Shown piece after piece: positions 35,039 through 48,135 of a DNA stretch of 64,000 nt. Positions within the stretch are counted from its first letter, which is position 1. Every line of letters starts with the position of its first letter. The stretch lies in contig CP114485.1 of assembly GCA_027186245.1 (NCBI GenBank), positions 1,426,001 through 1,490,000 on the forward strand. The letters are read 5' to 3'. Under the pieces are notes generated by a model that ran no database searches, was not told where the DNA came from, and saw only the letters and a program-made list of their open reading frames with translations. This DNA is from Coriaria nepalensis. Lineage: Eukaryota; Streptophyta; Magnoliopsida; Cucurbitales; Coriariaceae. Made by a program: the position numbers and the translations under genes.

Positions 35039-36200
35039 TGTGTCTAACTTTCCTGAAAAAATAAGCGGGAAAATGAATCCAAATTAGCCCGAGGAAGTTT
35101 CGCCTGAGAGCACTCGAATTTTCTTTCGCGCTCTCCGTTCAATGCGGATGAGAACAGATTGAATGATAATTTTTTTTACTTTATTTCAGTGTGAAAATAG
35201 AAAAGAAAAATCGGTGGTACAAAAAGTGCAGAAACTGCTCTGTTTGTTTCTGACAAAAGGTAATTTCAACGTAATTCTGTAACTGCAAAATCACATGAAA
35301 AACTTGTGACTGAGACTAGATGATGTAAATCGTATTTGAGAAGCAAACCTCGTGAGTTGTGAGTTGTGAGTCGTGACTGTGAACAAGGCTTCGAGCTCAG
35401 AGATGCGATGTTCCGGAACTTGAAGCGGGGGGAAAAATGCTTTTGTTTGTTCACAGAGAAATAATGAACACGATTTAGCTGACTGAAGACAGAATTGGAA
35501 GAGATATACTTCGATTCCTGCATAAAAACGAAAACGGATCAGATATGAGAAACATTTGAACATTTATAATGCTCATATGAGTTCAATTTCTAGATAGAAT
35601 GCAGAAAAACTGTGTAGCTTTTCCAGCCGTTTGTTTTTGTTTTTTTTTTTCTTTTGCGGGGGAAAGAAGAAGAAGAAGAGGAAGAAACGAAAGAAACCGA
35701 TTGAAGGTCACGGCTATATATCTTTCAGTTTGAACCGACACGCGCAATGTTCGTTTCTTCTCTACTTCTCCATTCCTTTTCCTCTGCAGTTCCAATTTTC
35801 GATAAAACATTGCCGACACTTGAAAAATTTTGCAAAAATGGAAGCAGTTTCAAAACGGAACCGGAAAATCGAATACGCAGATGAAAAGCCGGTTCCTAAA
35901 CATTTCTCAACAGATAAATTCGGAAGCGTTCCTGACCAAGTAAAAGGAATAACAGAAAACCTACCTTCACTAACAGCTAGCTAGCTCGACTTACAGCTCC
36001 ATTAAAAGCCACTCTATATGGCCTATAAGACGAAACCTCGAGAGAGAGAGTTTGATAGAGGTCTGAGAAGAGGAGATGACAGATGGTAGGGTGGGGAGGA
36101 GAGAATCAGAAAGAGTTAAAAAAGAAGGGGAGAGAGAGTGGGTGTAAATAAATGGTAAGGTAGGTGAGGATCCTCCTTCATTGCCAGCTGTCTTTAAATT
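35039..36200 (-). promoter_or_regulatory. 5' UTR and promoter of the GATA gene
   Basis: An acceptor near 35054 implies an upstream non-coding exon, probably within 35300-36060. The interval has GA-rich tracts (36040-36050 and 36120-36140) and TAGCTAGCT near 35979. The exact transcription start cannot be fixed. Confidence 0.4.
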
Positions 36201-39200
36201 AGCTAACATTACCCCCCCCCCCCCTTCCCCCTTTCCCTTCCATTTTTACCGTCTTCAATCTTCAGACTGAAGTCTCTCTTTCTCTCTCTCCTCTGATAAT
36301 CCATGGACGCGGGGTCCCCACTCTGTCCCCATTCCTCCATGTCCATGTGATTGGTTTCCTCACGGGTTTTCAGTTTTCCCACCGCTCTTCCTTTCCAATT
36401 CACGTAAACCGCAGTTTGAAGGGTTATTGTTATTATTATTATTATTATTATTTTCAATTCTAAAGTGCCAATTGACCAAAATCACCAAATAATAAAATTT
36501 ATGAAATTGATAAATAAATATACATATATTGACTATAGAGACAGTATTTAAGCACTAATTAGTTTGGTGTAATTTTAGGCAGCAATCAGTTAATAATCGC
36601 ATTGGATATACGTAACGTTTGGCCACTCCCACTTAATTACATTTTCAAAGGTTGACTCTCACTTCTTCTTTTTTTTTTTTTTTTGTTTTTTTCTTTATTT
36701 CCGTCATTCCTGGCTGAAATATCTCAACATCTTTAAAAACTGAAAACTGAAAACTAAAAACTGAAAACTAAAAACAGATTGATGGATGAAACAGTTTTTA
36801 TATATGAATTTTGAATGCAAGTGAATGGATTGCTTTAAAGCAATCATTATGGTTATCGTTATAGTTATATACACTCGTAATACAAGCCTGAATTACTATT
36901 AATTTATTATTTATCTCATGGTGTTACCCTTTTAGTGCAAATTCAACTTACTTAAGGTGTACTCTTTGCATATCAATCCCTTAAGAATTACTCTCTCTTA
37001 TCAAAATTATATCACAGTATCGAAAAGGGTCCCTCTTTTTTTTTTTTTTCATAAAGTTACTTGAGTTGCACTCTTTGAATCACTTTTGGAAGAACATATC
37101 ATCAGTATTGCCTGTATTTTGATCAGTAGAAAACTTCAGTTTCGATCTAAACTTTAGTTTGAGTATTCAAGCTGTATGATTTCAATTACATGAGTAATTA
37201 ATTCAGTCACCTAAACTTCGTTTTCAAACGCAATACACCTTATCTAATGAAAATAAAACGGTAGCGTTAGACGTGTTGGTTTGCACATTCTTATAAAAAT
37301 TAGAATAATGTCTCTGAATCGAAAACAATATATATGAGCTCGTGGGTTACTTAGTTATCGTGTCATTCTCAGCATGTCATTCTTAGTTATCAATAACATG
37401 CCATGCACGTACTGCCTCAGAAAAATCAAGGTTCACATGCTATCTACCCCCAAGACGGAAATATGAAATACCCTATTTTTATTTAATTATCGACAATTAT
37501 TTCATTAAATTTGAAATATTCAAATCTTATTATATTATAAAGTTTAATCAAGGTCAATTGTATAATAGTGATATAATCAATACAAATATGAATTTTTGAT
37601 TTACAAGTTCTACTCGTTTTTATAAAACGATTATGTAATGTAAGTGCCAAATTAAACATTTTAATCAAACATTAATTAAATTAATTGAGTATGCTTTTTA
37701 TATTTAATGTTTCGTTCATGAAATCTTTCTATTCAGAATAAATTTAAATTAGTTGTCACGCCCACATGCAAATATTGATTCTGATTGGCTAAAAGGCCGC
37801 TTAACCTTTCTGAATTATATTTTACAGGTCACCGTTTTTTTTTCATTTTTTTTTTTTTCATTTTCATGTACAAAGGAGAGGAACCGTTTGGATAGAAGTC
37901 GTTTTTTTTATCTTTTCTGTGTGAAATTAATTACATTGCCTTCTCTTTTTCCTAACAGAGACTTTTTCTTTCCTCCCACCCAGCCAAACAGCACTTGAAT
38001 TGGAGGGATGACGTGGCCATGTTGTAGTGGGACCCAACGTGCACATTCACTAATTGACGGAGCTTAGTGATCTGGAGTGGCGGAACCCACACAGCTAGCG
38101 TATCAACCACCCGACTCCCGGGCTCCAGCTGAATATAAACTATGAAGTCCTATTGATGTTATGTACTTATATGTGTGCTATGTATTGAAGCAGGAGTTCA
38201 CACGCATGCATGATGCATGTATGTATCGAGTCTGAGGAGAACGTGGCGTGGGGCACCACTCACGTGATCCCACAGAGTGGTGAGAGTCGAACTTGATTAG
38301 CCGTTGATACTTCAATTCTGTTTATTTGGACATATCAGTATCTCGACCTTCCACGTTGCATTATGGCCCACATGATTTTAAAAATTTGTTTCAGATCACT
38401 GATTAAGATGCAGACGCAGCATCATCGTGTGGCCGTGGGATATTTGGCTAGTGGGACCATGATAACTCAGGTATTGTGGGGGAGGCGGTCTAGCGGATGC
38501 TGGATGATCAACGTCAACACACAATCGCCAAAAAAATGAATTGCCACCTCAACCGAAGATAAAAAAATCTGGCAATAAAGAAATTTAAAAGAAAAAAAAA
38601 AAAAAAAAACTAACCGGGAAAGATCTTGTGTGTCGGCGCCGACACTTATGCTGACCCTCAGTTTCACCGGATGTAAAAAGTGATATTGTCAGAGCGTAAG
38701 TCAAGAGGTTAGTACTAAACTAAACCAGAATCGCACGAACATTCGTCGGTGCCTCAATTGTTGACCACCTTCAAAACCCCGTTTTCCCCAACGGCTTTCC
38801 CGTTCTCTGTACAGAATTCCAGACCGCCGACGTTTGAATTACGTGCATTATATTTTGCTTGTCCACTTCGATCTGATTTATTTTTTTGTTTTTAAAGTTC
38901 TTGGATTAAATATTTCTGTTTTATTTATTTATTTATTTATATCTAAAATATACAGAAAAAGCTAATATTATGTCACATATGATTTTCTTAAAAAAAAAAA
39001 AAAGAGAATCAACGATTGTAAAAATTCTTTTCAAATTTTTAACGGTAAGATCACTAAAAACTCAAAAGAGTCTTTAATCAAGAAAAGTATTATATTTAAT
39101 ATTAATATTAATATTAATATATATATATTTTTTTCTTTTTCTTTTGGTCAGAACAAAGTTTATATTCAAACTAAAAAGTCTCGAATCGTGATAACAGCTA

Positions 39201-39345
39201 GTTTGGCTCAAATAATATTAATTAATACAAAAAAAAAAAAAAAGAAAAAAAGAAAAGAACGTGACATCGTTAATAAAAGAATGATACTACTACTAATGTC
39301 AAACTGCAGGTGATCAACTAACTATTATAAGAATAAGAATAATCA

Positions 39346-39376
<31 letters not shown>

Positions 39377-40122
39377 GTAATCATGAATTTTTTTTAATGT
39401 AAGCGTGTGACCGCGTGGCACGTGGGTGCCTCAATAGAATAGTACACTACGTGGGACGACGTTTGGTAATTGGTATGAGGAGAATTGAAAATGACGGATT
39501 TAGGTATTGAAGCAAATTATTTTTGCAAAGTTATGGGAGGGTAAGTGCGTAATTATGGAAGAGTTATGGTCTGCTTTCATCCCCAAGTCAGGTAGAAGAT
39601 TGAAAGCAATGGGGAGAGAGGGGTGGTCACTCCTTTGGACTTGATTCATTTCAGCACCATTTGGTTGGTGGTAAGTCCAATAATAAGGAGCAACATATCT
39701 TTCAATTCAAAACTTAGACTACCCCGCTTTTTTTTTTTTAATAATAAATATATAATAAATTAATTTTGTGTTATATTCTGGGCTGGCCTTTTTATATCGG
39801 GCCATTCTTGACAAGCTGAGATGACCACAATGGGTTGGGCTTGGAATATATTTGGGCTGGTAAATGTGGGCTTAACTGGATAAGGTGGGTCCAACGTAAT
39901 AATAATGGAAATACAAAGGGTGTGTAAAAACTAAAACTGCCTCTTTGGGAGCAACAGCAGGAACTGATATTTCTCCTATATTTTATTTTTTCCTCCTTTG
40001 GACTCGGGACCATCTCTCTCACTCCCCCCTCTCATCCTTCTTCTTTCTTTCTTCTCTCTCAGAAACCTCACTACAGAAGAAGATTCATTCTTCAATGAGA
40101 TTGAAAGAGCAGTGAGTGAGTC
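36201..40122. other. Large AT-rich intergenic region
   Basis: Nearly 4 kb with no gene I can support. It contains a run of about 14 C at 36210, (TTA)n at 36430-36453 and 39347-39378, a degenerate AAAACTGAAAACTAAAA repeat at 36735-36777, poly-T/A tracts (36669-36683, 37037-37050, 38590-38610, 38991-39003, 39229-39243), and (AATATT)n at 39094-39120. CATGCATG motifs occur near 38203-38220. The last few hundred bases should hold the promoter and 5' UTR of the NPH3-like gene; a CT-rich leader is seen at 40012-40062. Confidence 0.5.
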
Positions 40123-42477
40123 ATGGCGTCAATCAAGCTTGGTTCTAAATCCGATGTCTTTCACCTTGATGCCCACACTTGGTTAGCCTCTTCTCTTCTT
40201 CTTCTTCTTCTTCTTTTCTGCTGTCTTATTAGTTGATCAGAGCGAGGCCATTAAAAAATGCAGGACTGTTCCTTTACCCCATTTCCCTTTTGAAATGGTC
40301 GACAGGCTTAGGTGGCATTGTAGTAGCTTTTAACACTGTATAGTTGGAAATCATGATTTAAGAATCCTGATTGGGAAAAACTCTGTTCCTTTTGAAAATG
40401 TGCATTATTGAAATCTACTTATAATGATGATGATGCTGTTTCTCTAGGCTTTGCACTACTGGACTTCCCAGTGATATAACTGTTGAAGTTGGGGATAAGT
40501 CATTTCATCTCCACAAGGTTTGTATCTTATTCTACCCCCTCTAGTTTTACATTTCTTTTCTATTTTTATTTTTATTTTTTCGGGTTGATCACGAACCAAC
40601 TTGTTTAAACCTCATCTGGGAAAATTTATGCAGTTTCCTTTGCTGTCCAGAAGTGGGTTGCTCGAAAATCTTATCGGACAATTTTCCAAAGAGAATGAGA
40701 GAAAATGTGTTTTGCAACTTCCCGACATTCCTGGCGGGCCCAAAACCTTCCTGCTCATGGCCAAGTTTTGTTACGGTGTTAAGATGGAATTAAATGCGCT
40801 GAACATAGTCAGCCTTAGATGTGCAGCTGAGTATCTTCGTATGAACGAAGATTATGGAGAGGGAAATCTCATATCACAGACAGAGAACTTTCTAGAGGAA
40901 GTGTTCGGAAACTGGACGGACTCGATCAAAGCTCTCGCAACTTGTGAAGAGGTCTTATCATATGCCGAAGAGCTTCAGATCATTTCAAGATGCATGAATT
41001 CATTGGCCATGAAAGCTTGTGCCGATACGAGCTTGTTCAGGTTGCCAATGTCCACGCCCGGGCCCATCTCTAATCCGACGACAGAACCTGGAACTCTCTT
41101 TTGGAATGGGATAGACGTGTCAGCCAAACCATATAAAGTAAGCGAAGATTGGTGGCACGAAGATGTATCTGTTCTAAGACTTCCTCTGTACAAAAGATTA
41201 ATCCTTGCGCTTGAAATGAAAGGCATGAAATCTAAGAGCATAGCCGGGTCCCTAATTAGTTACGCGAAAAAACATCTTCCCTTGTTGTGCAAGCAATCAA
41301 GTTTCGAAAATGGAAACCGGGCCCCCCCCGGATTAACCGCCACAACAACTCTAACCGAATCGGATCAAAAGATCCTCCTCGAAGAGATAACCGAACTACT
41401 TCCAACTGAAAAAGGTGTCACCCCAACAGAATTCCTCCTCAGGCTGTTAAGAACATCCATGATTCTGCACGCCAGCTTATCATGCCGGGACAAGTTGGAA
41501 AAACATGTTGGGGCTCAGTTGGATCAAGCTGTTCTTGAAGACCTTCTGATACCAGACATGGGATGCTATGTAGAGACACTTTATGACATAGATTGTGTTC
41601 AGCGTATCCTCGATCATTTTCTTCTCGGAGAACGCTATCCATATGATTGCTCTTCCATCACAGCATCGGATGAAGGACAATTAATGGGGTGTTGTTCACA
41701 TTCACTTACCCCAATGACTATGGTTGCTAATCTAATTGATGGATATCTCTCCGAGGTGGGACCTGATGTTAATCTAAAGCTCTCGAAATTTCACTCATTA
41801 GCTGCTGTTATCCCTGATTATGCTAGACCCCTACATGACGGAATTTACCGTGCTATTGACGTCTACCTCAAGGTAATTCTATAATATCTCTGTTTCAATA
41901 TTTCACTTTTATCTTTTTGCTAATTCTATTATTTCTTCAGGCTCATCCATGGCTAATAGATTCAGAAAGGGAGCAAATATGCCGGTTAATCAACTGCCAG
42001 AAACTGTCGATAGAAGGGAGCACCCATGCTGCCCAAAACGAGCGGCTACCTCTCCGTCTTATTGTCCAAGTTTTATTCTTTGAACAGCTTCGCCTCAGGA
42101 CATCTATTGCTGGTTGGTTTTTCGTTTCGGACAATCTGGATAACTCACAACCCAATAGTAGGAATCTAGCGCTTGTCCGAAACAGTAACAACAGTGTACC
42201 TCAATCTGGATCCATACAAGAAGATGATCAGATTGTGCCTATTGATGATATGAGGGAGCGGGTATTGGAGCTCGAGAAGGAGTGCTTGAGCATGAAACAA
42301 GAACTCGAGAAGTTGGTCAAGACAAAGGGCGGTTGGACAATGATGTTGAAGATGCTGCGTTTGAGGATTAAGCTGAAGGCATCCCCGTCTGGTCGGAAAG
42401 GAGGGAAGATACCAAATGGCTCGAGAGCAGCTCCCGGATCGATCATGAATGGAAGAGAAAACCGCATTAGCGTTTAG
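40123..42477 (+). CDS. NPH3/RPT2-like BTB/POZ protein
   Basis: Four exons, 40123-40181, 40448-40517, 40634-41872 and 41941-42477, give 634 aa. [13 protein letters not shown] and [20 protein letters not shown] open a BTB domain (about residues 22-110). The NPH3 domain follows (about 190-480), with SDWW-like [38 protein letters not shown] and the [14 protein letters not shown] motif. A short coiled coil lies near 555-580 ([20 protein letters not shown]). Such proteins act as substrate adaptors for CUL3 E3 ligases at the plasma membrane in phototropin signalling or auxin-linked organ growth. The [11 protein letters not shown] start groups it with the At1g30440-like clade as I recall it, not with NPH3 itself. 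The specific role is inferred. Confidence 0.92.
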
Positions 42478-43096
42478 TGTAGAGAACAATAAGCTAGTTA
42501 AAATGCTTTGTCAGCTTCTTGCTAGTAGACTTCTAATTATATGCTGATTGTTTTCTTTTCATTGATAGCTACTAGCTTCTTGCTAGTAGACTTCATTCGT
42601 TCAGGTTTCCAAATCGCTACTGCTCCTTCCGAAAAAATAAAATCTCTTCATTTTTATGAATTAAACGAACTTCTTAATTACGTTGGGTCGGGTTTGGCGG
42701 GTTTATGGCCGAAAAGCCCATTTATATGTTACGAAAAAAAAAAATTATGCGGGAAACAAAGCCCATATCCAGAACAAAATGGGCTTTGGCGGGTACGAAA
42801 GAATACTCGGGTCAATAAAACCTGAAGAGGAAGAAGAAGATGCAGTTCACTGTTCTTCACGACTCCTCCCCCTTCCCTGAAAAAACTCAAGATTGTTTCA
42901 GACTCACAGAAGCTTCTTATACACGTTTTCATTTCCGGTAAGAATTTGAAAAAAATCATCAATTCATTGGGTATAATCGATTAATTTCCTTTATTTATTT
43001 AATTATTTTTCAATTTCATGGATTTTCCATCTGTCCGTGATAATTCAACTGGAAAAGGAATTGAATTTTAGGTTTAATCGATCGTATGCAGCAGCC
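42478..43096. other. Intergenic: 3' side of NPH3-like, promoter of COX16
   Basis: Contains an exact 21-bp direct repeat (42513-42533 and 42574-42594, core CTTCTTGCTAGTAGAC) in the presumed 3' UTR. The COX16 5' UTR seems split: donor CCG|GTAAGAA at 42938-42945 and acceptor TTTTAG at about 43067-43072. Confidence 0.5.
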
Positions 43097-43357
43097 ATGA
43101 CTACCATAGAGAAAGCAACATCAACAGGCCAGTCTTGGGAACGGAAAAAGAATCTCTTTTACAGCTCGAAGATTCCGAGCCCGTTCAAGAGATGGGGACG
43201 AACGCATCCATTTATCAGATATGGACTTCCGATGATTCTGACCATGATTGGGTCCATTTGGCTTGGTCATCTCTTGCAAGGAAGCAAAGATATAGCGAAG
43301 GTGAAGGATGATCAAGAATGGGAGATTATTGAGACCAGAAAAGCACTTTCTATATGA
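43097..43357 (+). CDS. COX16: Cytochrome c oxidase assembly protein COX16, C-terminally short
   Basis: Single coding exon, 86 aa. [14 protein letters not shown], a TM helix and [20 protein letters not shown] are the plant COX16 signature; the protein sits in the mitochondrial inner membrane and helps assemble COX2/complex IV. The start is the first ATG after a 5' UTR splice site; upstream ATG-led extension to 43037 lies in the presumed intron. The frame stops right after ETRKALS plus Ile. Plant orthologues, as I recall, go on for ~40 more residues (SRTGPV-type tail). The following bases give no such tail in any frame, so the 3' end looks lost. It may still be functional because the TM core is intact, or it may be a non-functional copy. 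Confidence 0.75.
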   Translation: MTTIEKATSTGQSWERKKNLFYSSKIPSPFKRWGRTHPFIRYGLPMILTMIGSIWLGHLLQGSKDIAKVKDDQEWEIIETRKALSI

Positions 43358-43508
43358 TAGTTTACTGATCAAGACGCGCAACACGTTTTCTAAGAATATA
43401 AGAATTTATTCGGTTTACTGACCGAGCCTGAGATTGAGTTAGCATCTCACTCGTGGTTGGGGTTTCATAGGACCTCTTACCGTTGCTCTCTGCCGCGAAT
43501 GTGAGAGC

Positions 43509-44937
43509 TCAATCCAGAAAGAGTAAGGGATGATTGTAAACACATGTCACCTTAAGCAATGATGTTGTATTTATAGAAGACTCTGGGACATTAGTCTAAA
43601 GTCTCTCTTTTCATCAGCGTACAAGTCTCCAACATCGATTAATCCTGTCCGTTCATTGCCCATCACACGGCTTGAATAACCTCCTGCTTTAACTGATCTG
43701 AGACTGATACAAGGATGTACACATTCGATCAGAACTTGCAGTTTCTGCACAACCACACTTAATAGTCCTTCAATGCGTTGTGCAAATGCATCTTGGATAA
43801 CATCTTCATCCTCAATGAATGAAAACATCCCTCCAGAGATCTCCGCTATTGAGTGCATCAAGGAAGCATGATGATCCGCACCACATCCAAAGGTGTAAAC
43901 CGGATTTTTTGGTGTGCCGCCATGGGCTCCATGAATAGACTGAGAGAGGAGCAAGCGGCAATTTAGTTGGGCTTGAACTGGCAACCGTATATGGATCTCG
44001 GCCATCAGACAGGAGTATCATGGCAGAAACCAGATTCTTCTCCCTTCTACCCTCCATTACTTTCACCCCCTTTGTCAGACCCTTAGCAATGTCAGTCCCA
44101 CCTTTTGCAGTCAAAGAGTTGATGGCCTGAAGGGCCTGTTTCCGGCCAGTTTCAGACATCCGATAAGCGGTAAGAGGCGATGGGCTGTAGAGGAGAAGGC
44201 AATGATAGAGAGCCTATCATTCGAGCTAAGATTCTTTATGACGAATCCCATTGCTTGTTTGAGCAATGCCAGCTTCTTACCCTTCATGCTTTCACTGATG
44301 TCGAGCACCGTGACAAGATCAACTGGGGCCCGCTGAGAAGTTTGACCATGTTTTGGCAGGAAGTTGGAAGCAGCTTTCAGATGGACCAGGACGGTGAAAT
44401 TGCTATGAGATTTGGACCGTGGAAAAGATGAGATTTCTCTAGGTATGTTTTGATCTCTAATATGGCCTCACTGGTTTTGGTGTTGTGAGAAATCTGTTGG
44501 CGGGCAGTTATGGGTTCTAAAACTTCATCGTCGTCGTACAAATCATACGGTACTAGTGAGACAGGGATTGTCAAAGCATGATTGAGATGGGGAAAACTTG
44601 GAGCTTGACCAGGTATCTCATTCCATTCCGCCCGACAAATAGGGCAAGTGTTCTTAATAGGAAAAGGAAAGCTTGAAAACTTTTAGTTGCTTCATAGTGT
44701 TTCTCTTTCCTTTTTACTTTCCTCTGTTCTTAACTTTGTTTTCTATTTAAGAAATGTAAAAAATGTGAGCCAAATATCTCAAGAAAATCAGTCAAGAAAA
44801 TACATCAGAAATGGAAGACAAACCTTTGAAGTCGTTCTCCCACTCGAAGAAGAATCAGAATGGGATGTTGCTCCAAAAAGTTTCACAATTGGATTCAAAC
44901 CGAGAGCAAACTTCCCTTTCCCCCATTTGCTTCCCAT
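43509..44937 (-). pseudogene. Decayed WAV3-type E3 ligase (RING + von Willebrand A)
   Basis: Homology to WAV3-family RING/vWA E3 ligases (root gravitropism) runs in broken frames. Pieces in order: MGSKWGKGKFALGLNPIVK start (44937-44824); a half RING with NTCPICRAEWNEIPGQAP (~44655-44610), its first zinc-ligand half missing; vWA core DLVTVLDISESMKG with KLALLKQAMGFVIKNL; KGGTDIAKGL; SAMILLSDGRDPYTV; FGCGADHHASLMHSIAEISG; GLIDVGDLYADEKRDF; and SLLKVTCVYNHPLL to a stop at 43509. Frame changes occur near 44440, 44165, 43940 and 43597. The family's C-terminal half is absent. Clearly a pseudogene. Confidence 0.88.
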
Positions 44938-45444
44938 TTTCAATCTCAAATCTCTAAACCAATAAAAACAGAATGAAGTAGTATTAGAGTTAAGTGCATG
45001 AAAGAAACAGAGAATGTTGATTGATTTATAATTTGCAGATGAACGAGCGCTTTATAGACTCATAAAAAGATTGTTCAAAGAGGTTTGAACAACTTTGAAA
45101 AAGCTTGTTTTGGTATGGTAATGACCACCGCCATTGTACCAAGAGGGAAGGAAAGGAAGCCGCTTAGCCTTTGCTGGTCTCTATGTCAAGGCTTTGACCT
45201 CTAGGTTTTTTTTTTAATCTATTTTGGGTAAAAGAGGAAATCAATACGAAACCCACAGTGATTGATTTTTGTTGTATGGATGTAGTCCACACCGCCTAGT
45301 AAAGTAAGCATTCCAGGATCAACACTAGAGCAATAGGAATTGGTTAAATTTGATTGATTGCACAAATTATATTCATGTACGTCTCACTTGATCCACCCAA
45401 AAGTCTATAATCCTATAAAACCCTTCCATTTGGCATGTGTATGA
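44938..45444. other. Intergenic
   Basis: Upstream flank of the pseudogene and 3' side of SYT3. No gene seen. Confidence 0.5.
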
Positions 45445-48135
45445 TCAAGCCAATGTCCATTGCATCTCAACATGAATCTTGCCATTTTTAGAATTAATTA
45501 AATGATATTTCTCATTGATCCTTCCATTGTGAACAACATCATCCAGATTAATCTCCACATGCCCCAACGATTCCTGCAGATTTTTCCACACATTTTTCAA
45601 ACCACAGAACTCGTAAATGAAACATGAATTCTTCAAAGATCAGATATATACCTTTGATAAGAAACTAAATGCAGTACGCTTCGACATAACCTCGATACGA
45701 ATCTTTTCTTTTGACGGAGCCTCCTCCAGCATGAACTGAAAAACTTCGTTCCAATGCGGGTCCCGGTTTCTCTTCATAATCTATACATGAAGAAATTATA
45801 CATAAGACAGAAAGTCATTTCAGAGAAAGAAACAAAAAATTAACACAAAAGTATTTACCTTAGTTTTCTTCCTTTCTCCTCGAAAGAGTATGACAGCATA
45901 AGGGTTGTTATGTCGATCTCCTTCAACATCCTCCGCTCCTTGGATTGTAACCGACAGTAAACCAGCTCCTCCCAAGGTCACGTTGTCTGATTCACGACCA
46001 ATACCACTTTCCTTTCTCCCATATTCATCCAATTGTCCGCTAAAATTATAACTGTCCTGTCTGAAAGGAGTGAATTTAAGCTCTACCACGAGTTGACCTC
46101 TTGCCTTCTTGTTCTGAGGCTCGGTAATGTTCGTGTTCTTGAGCAAGTCCAATGTGAGTTGCTTTGTCTCATAGGGAATTAGCATTTTTAGGGGTACTAA
46201 TTGCATTCCGAGCCGATCATGTCCACCAACCTGTAAAAAACAAACAAGAACTATATCAGATGCTAATCAGTTGTTCTGTTTTTTGTTTTTTCAACTTGTC
46301 TTGAGGATACGTATCAATACCTTGTCCCAATCATACACATTTAGTTGGAGGACTTGAGACTGAGGATTATGCACAATCAGCTTGAATTTCTCATTCCATA
46401 TAGGATTCAAGTTTTTCATTTTTATAGTGGTTTTCTTTGCCGGGGTTCTCTCTCCACTAAGGCTGAGTTTGACGTATGGATCTGAGGTTCCTAACAGATC
46501 CTTCTTCAACAATTTCATGGCCTGAACAACCTTCACATGTAGTATTCCAACCGGCTTTTGAGCAGCCATACTGTACAGAATTAAGATGTAAAGCGTTTGT
46601 TCTTTTCTACGACTAAGCGAATGGAAAATTTGTGTGAATCTAGTACAAGCTGTATCTTACGTTGAAGCATCGAGAATAGGTACTTGGAGAGTTTGGGGCC
46701 AAAGGTAAAGGCTTGAAACTTGTTTCTTGATAGTTTCCTACAAGTTAGTACATAAGCCAGTTAGCTAACTCATAACTATAATATTATAACCACTACTAAA
46801 AAATAATAATAGTAAATGAAAGATTTACCGGTCAAGCACCTGAACAAATCGGTAGAGGCCCGGAATAGACATGATATCCCCTCCCATTACTTTCAATCCA
46901 AAATCTACATGCGGCTGCATTTAAGTTGGAAACAAGCAATCATTATAGACTCGTATGTTTTCAATTCAACAATGACATGTATTCTTTTCTGGGAACTTTT
47001 AACTTACTTTCTCCATCAAAGAGACGTTAATATTGGCGAAACAGGGAAAGGTTGGGACGAGAGGCTTTAAAGCTATTCGTGGATGGAAAAATATTTGCAA
47101 GTCTAAAATCTGATAATGACAACAATAGTCAAATATTCTTGAGGAAAGAAATTCATCACATTATCATACTAAGAATTGGTTTTTTTTAGTCTCTTCATAC
47201 CTGAATTGTAATGTTTAGAAATAAAACTTTTATCACCAACACTATGTTTGGATTTCCAGCCCATCTGATGGCTGGTTCCATAACCAGTTCATTCTCATTA
47301 GTCTCATACACTTTAAGACCTGAAAAAATTATATACAAGTTAAGCATAAAATAACTAGAAACAAAACCCATCAATGATTTTAGTAAAACTAACCGTAAAC
47401 TTTTGGAGGAAGGGTTCCTAGACTGAGATTTCCAAACTCGATTGCTTCAATCTGATACTTCCCAATATACTCTGCAAGTATAGGTTTGGTTGTGGCTCTT
47501 ATTGTAGCACAAATCGCCTATGTTTACATTTGTAATTAGTTAAATAAATAAGAAAAGTGTTATTAAACATCATTGAAGCTCAATATTGAGATGTAAGGAG
47601 TTGATTATGATACCTTATCAAGGTAAGGCCACATAGTCGAGACAAACTTGTTTAACCAATCTACCTAAACAAAGTTTAGGTAACAATCAATGTAAAAGAT
47701 TTCAGTACAAATTCCCTTGTAATACTATTAATATTGTAGTAGAGTTTGAAGCATCTACGAACCCGATCATAATCCGAGTTTTTTACCCATAACGGGATTT
47801 CCGGCCAGAGATCCTCCAAAGCCGTCTTATCGAACTCATGGAGTGGCCTGATTATTGGATCCTGCGTCAAACAACCGTTCTATTAGATTCAACATAAAAG
47901 CAATGACATAAAGTAGCGTTTAAAGAATACCCATTACAATATACAATAGATGGAATAAGAAGATTTCATACCAAAATTTTCAGAATCGAATACCCAGGTC
48001 AGTATAGTAATCGAATACCTTGACATCTTTGGGTTTGGGTTCTGAATAGATGAAGAGGAAGAACCCGACCAAGAGCCCAAGAGGAATTCCAATTCCAAAA
48101 CCAATGATTCCCATCAAAGTAGTAAAAAAGCCCAT
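45445..48135 (-). CDS. SYT3: Synaptotagmin SYT3 (TM-SMP-C2A-C2B tether)
   Basis: Twelve exons: 48135-48019, 47861-47763, 47664-47614, 47517-47394, 47319-47201, 47109-47008, 46914-46840, 46737-46661, 46570-46321, 46230-45859, 45780-45652 and 45573-45445; 547 aa. An N-terminal TM (MGIIGFGIGIPLGLLVGFFL) anchors it in the ER. The SMP lipid-transfer domain spans about 70-250 (VDWLNKFVSTMWPYLDKAIC, LGTLPPKVYGLKVYETNENE). C2A starts at ~262 and keeps its Ca2+ ligands (KKDLLGTSDPYVK, DWDKVGGHDRLG). C2B follows (~405-520), ending HVEINLDDVVHNGRINEKYH. Such proteins tether ER to plasma membrane and move diacylglycerol or other lipids in stress. The closest match I recall is Arabidopsis SYT3 rather than SYT1. 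Confidence 0.94.

Noticed and set aside
43037..43096. N-terminal extension of COX16 to an upstream ATG
   Set aside because: It crosses a likely 5' UTR splice acceptor (TTTTAG near 43070), so the extension is probably intronic.
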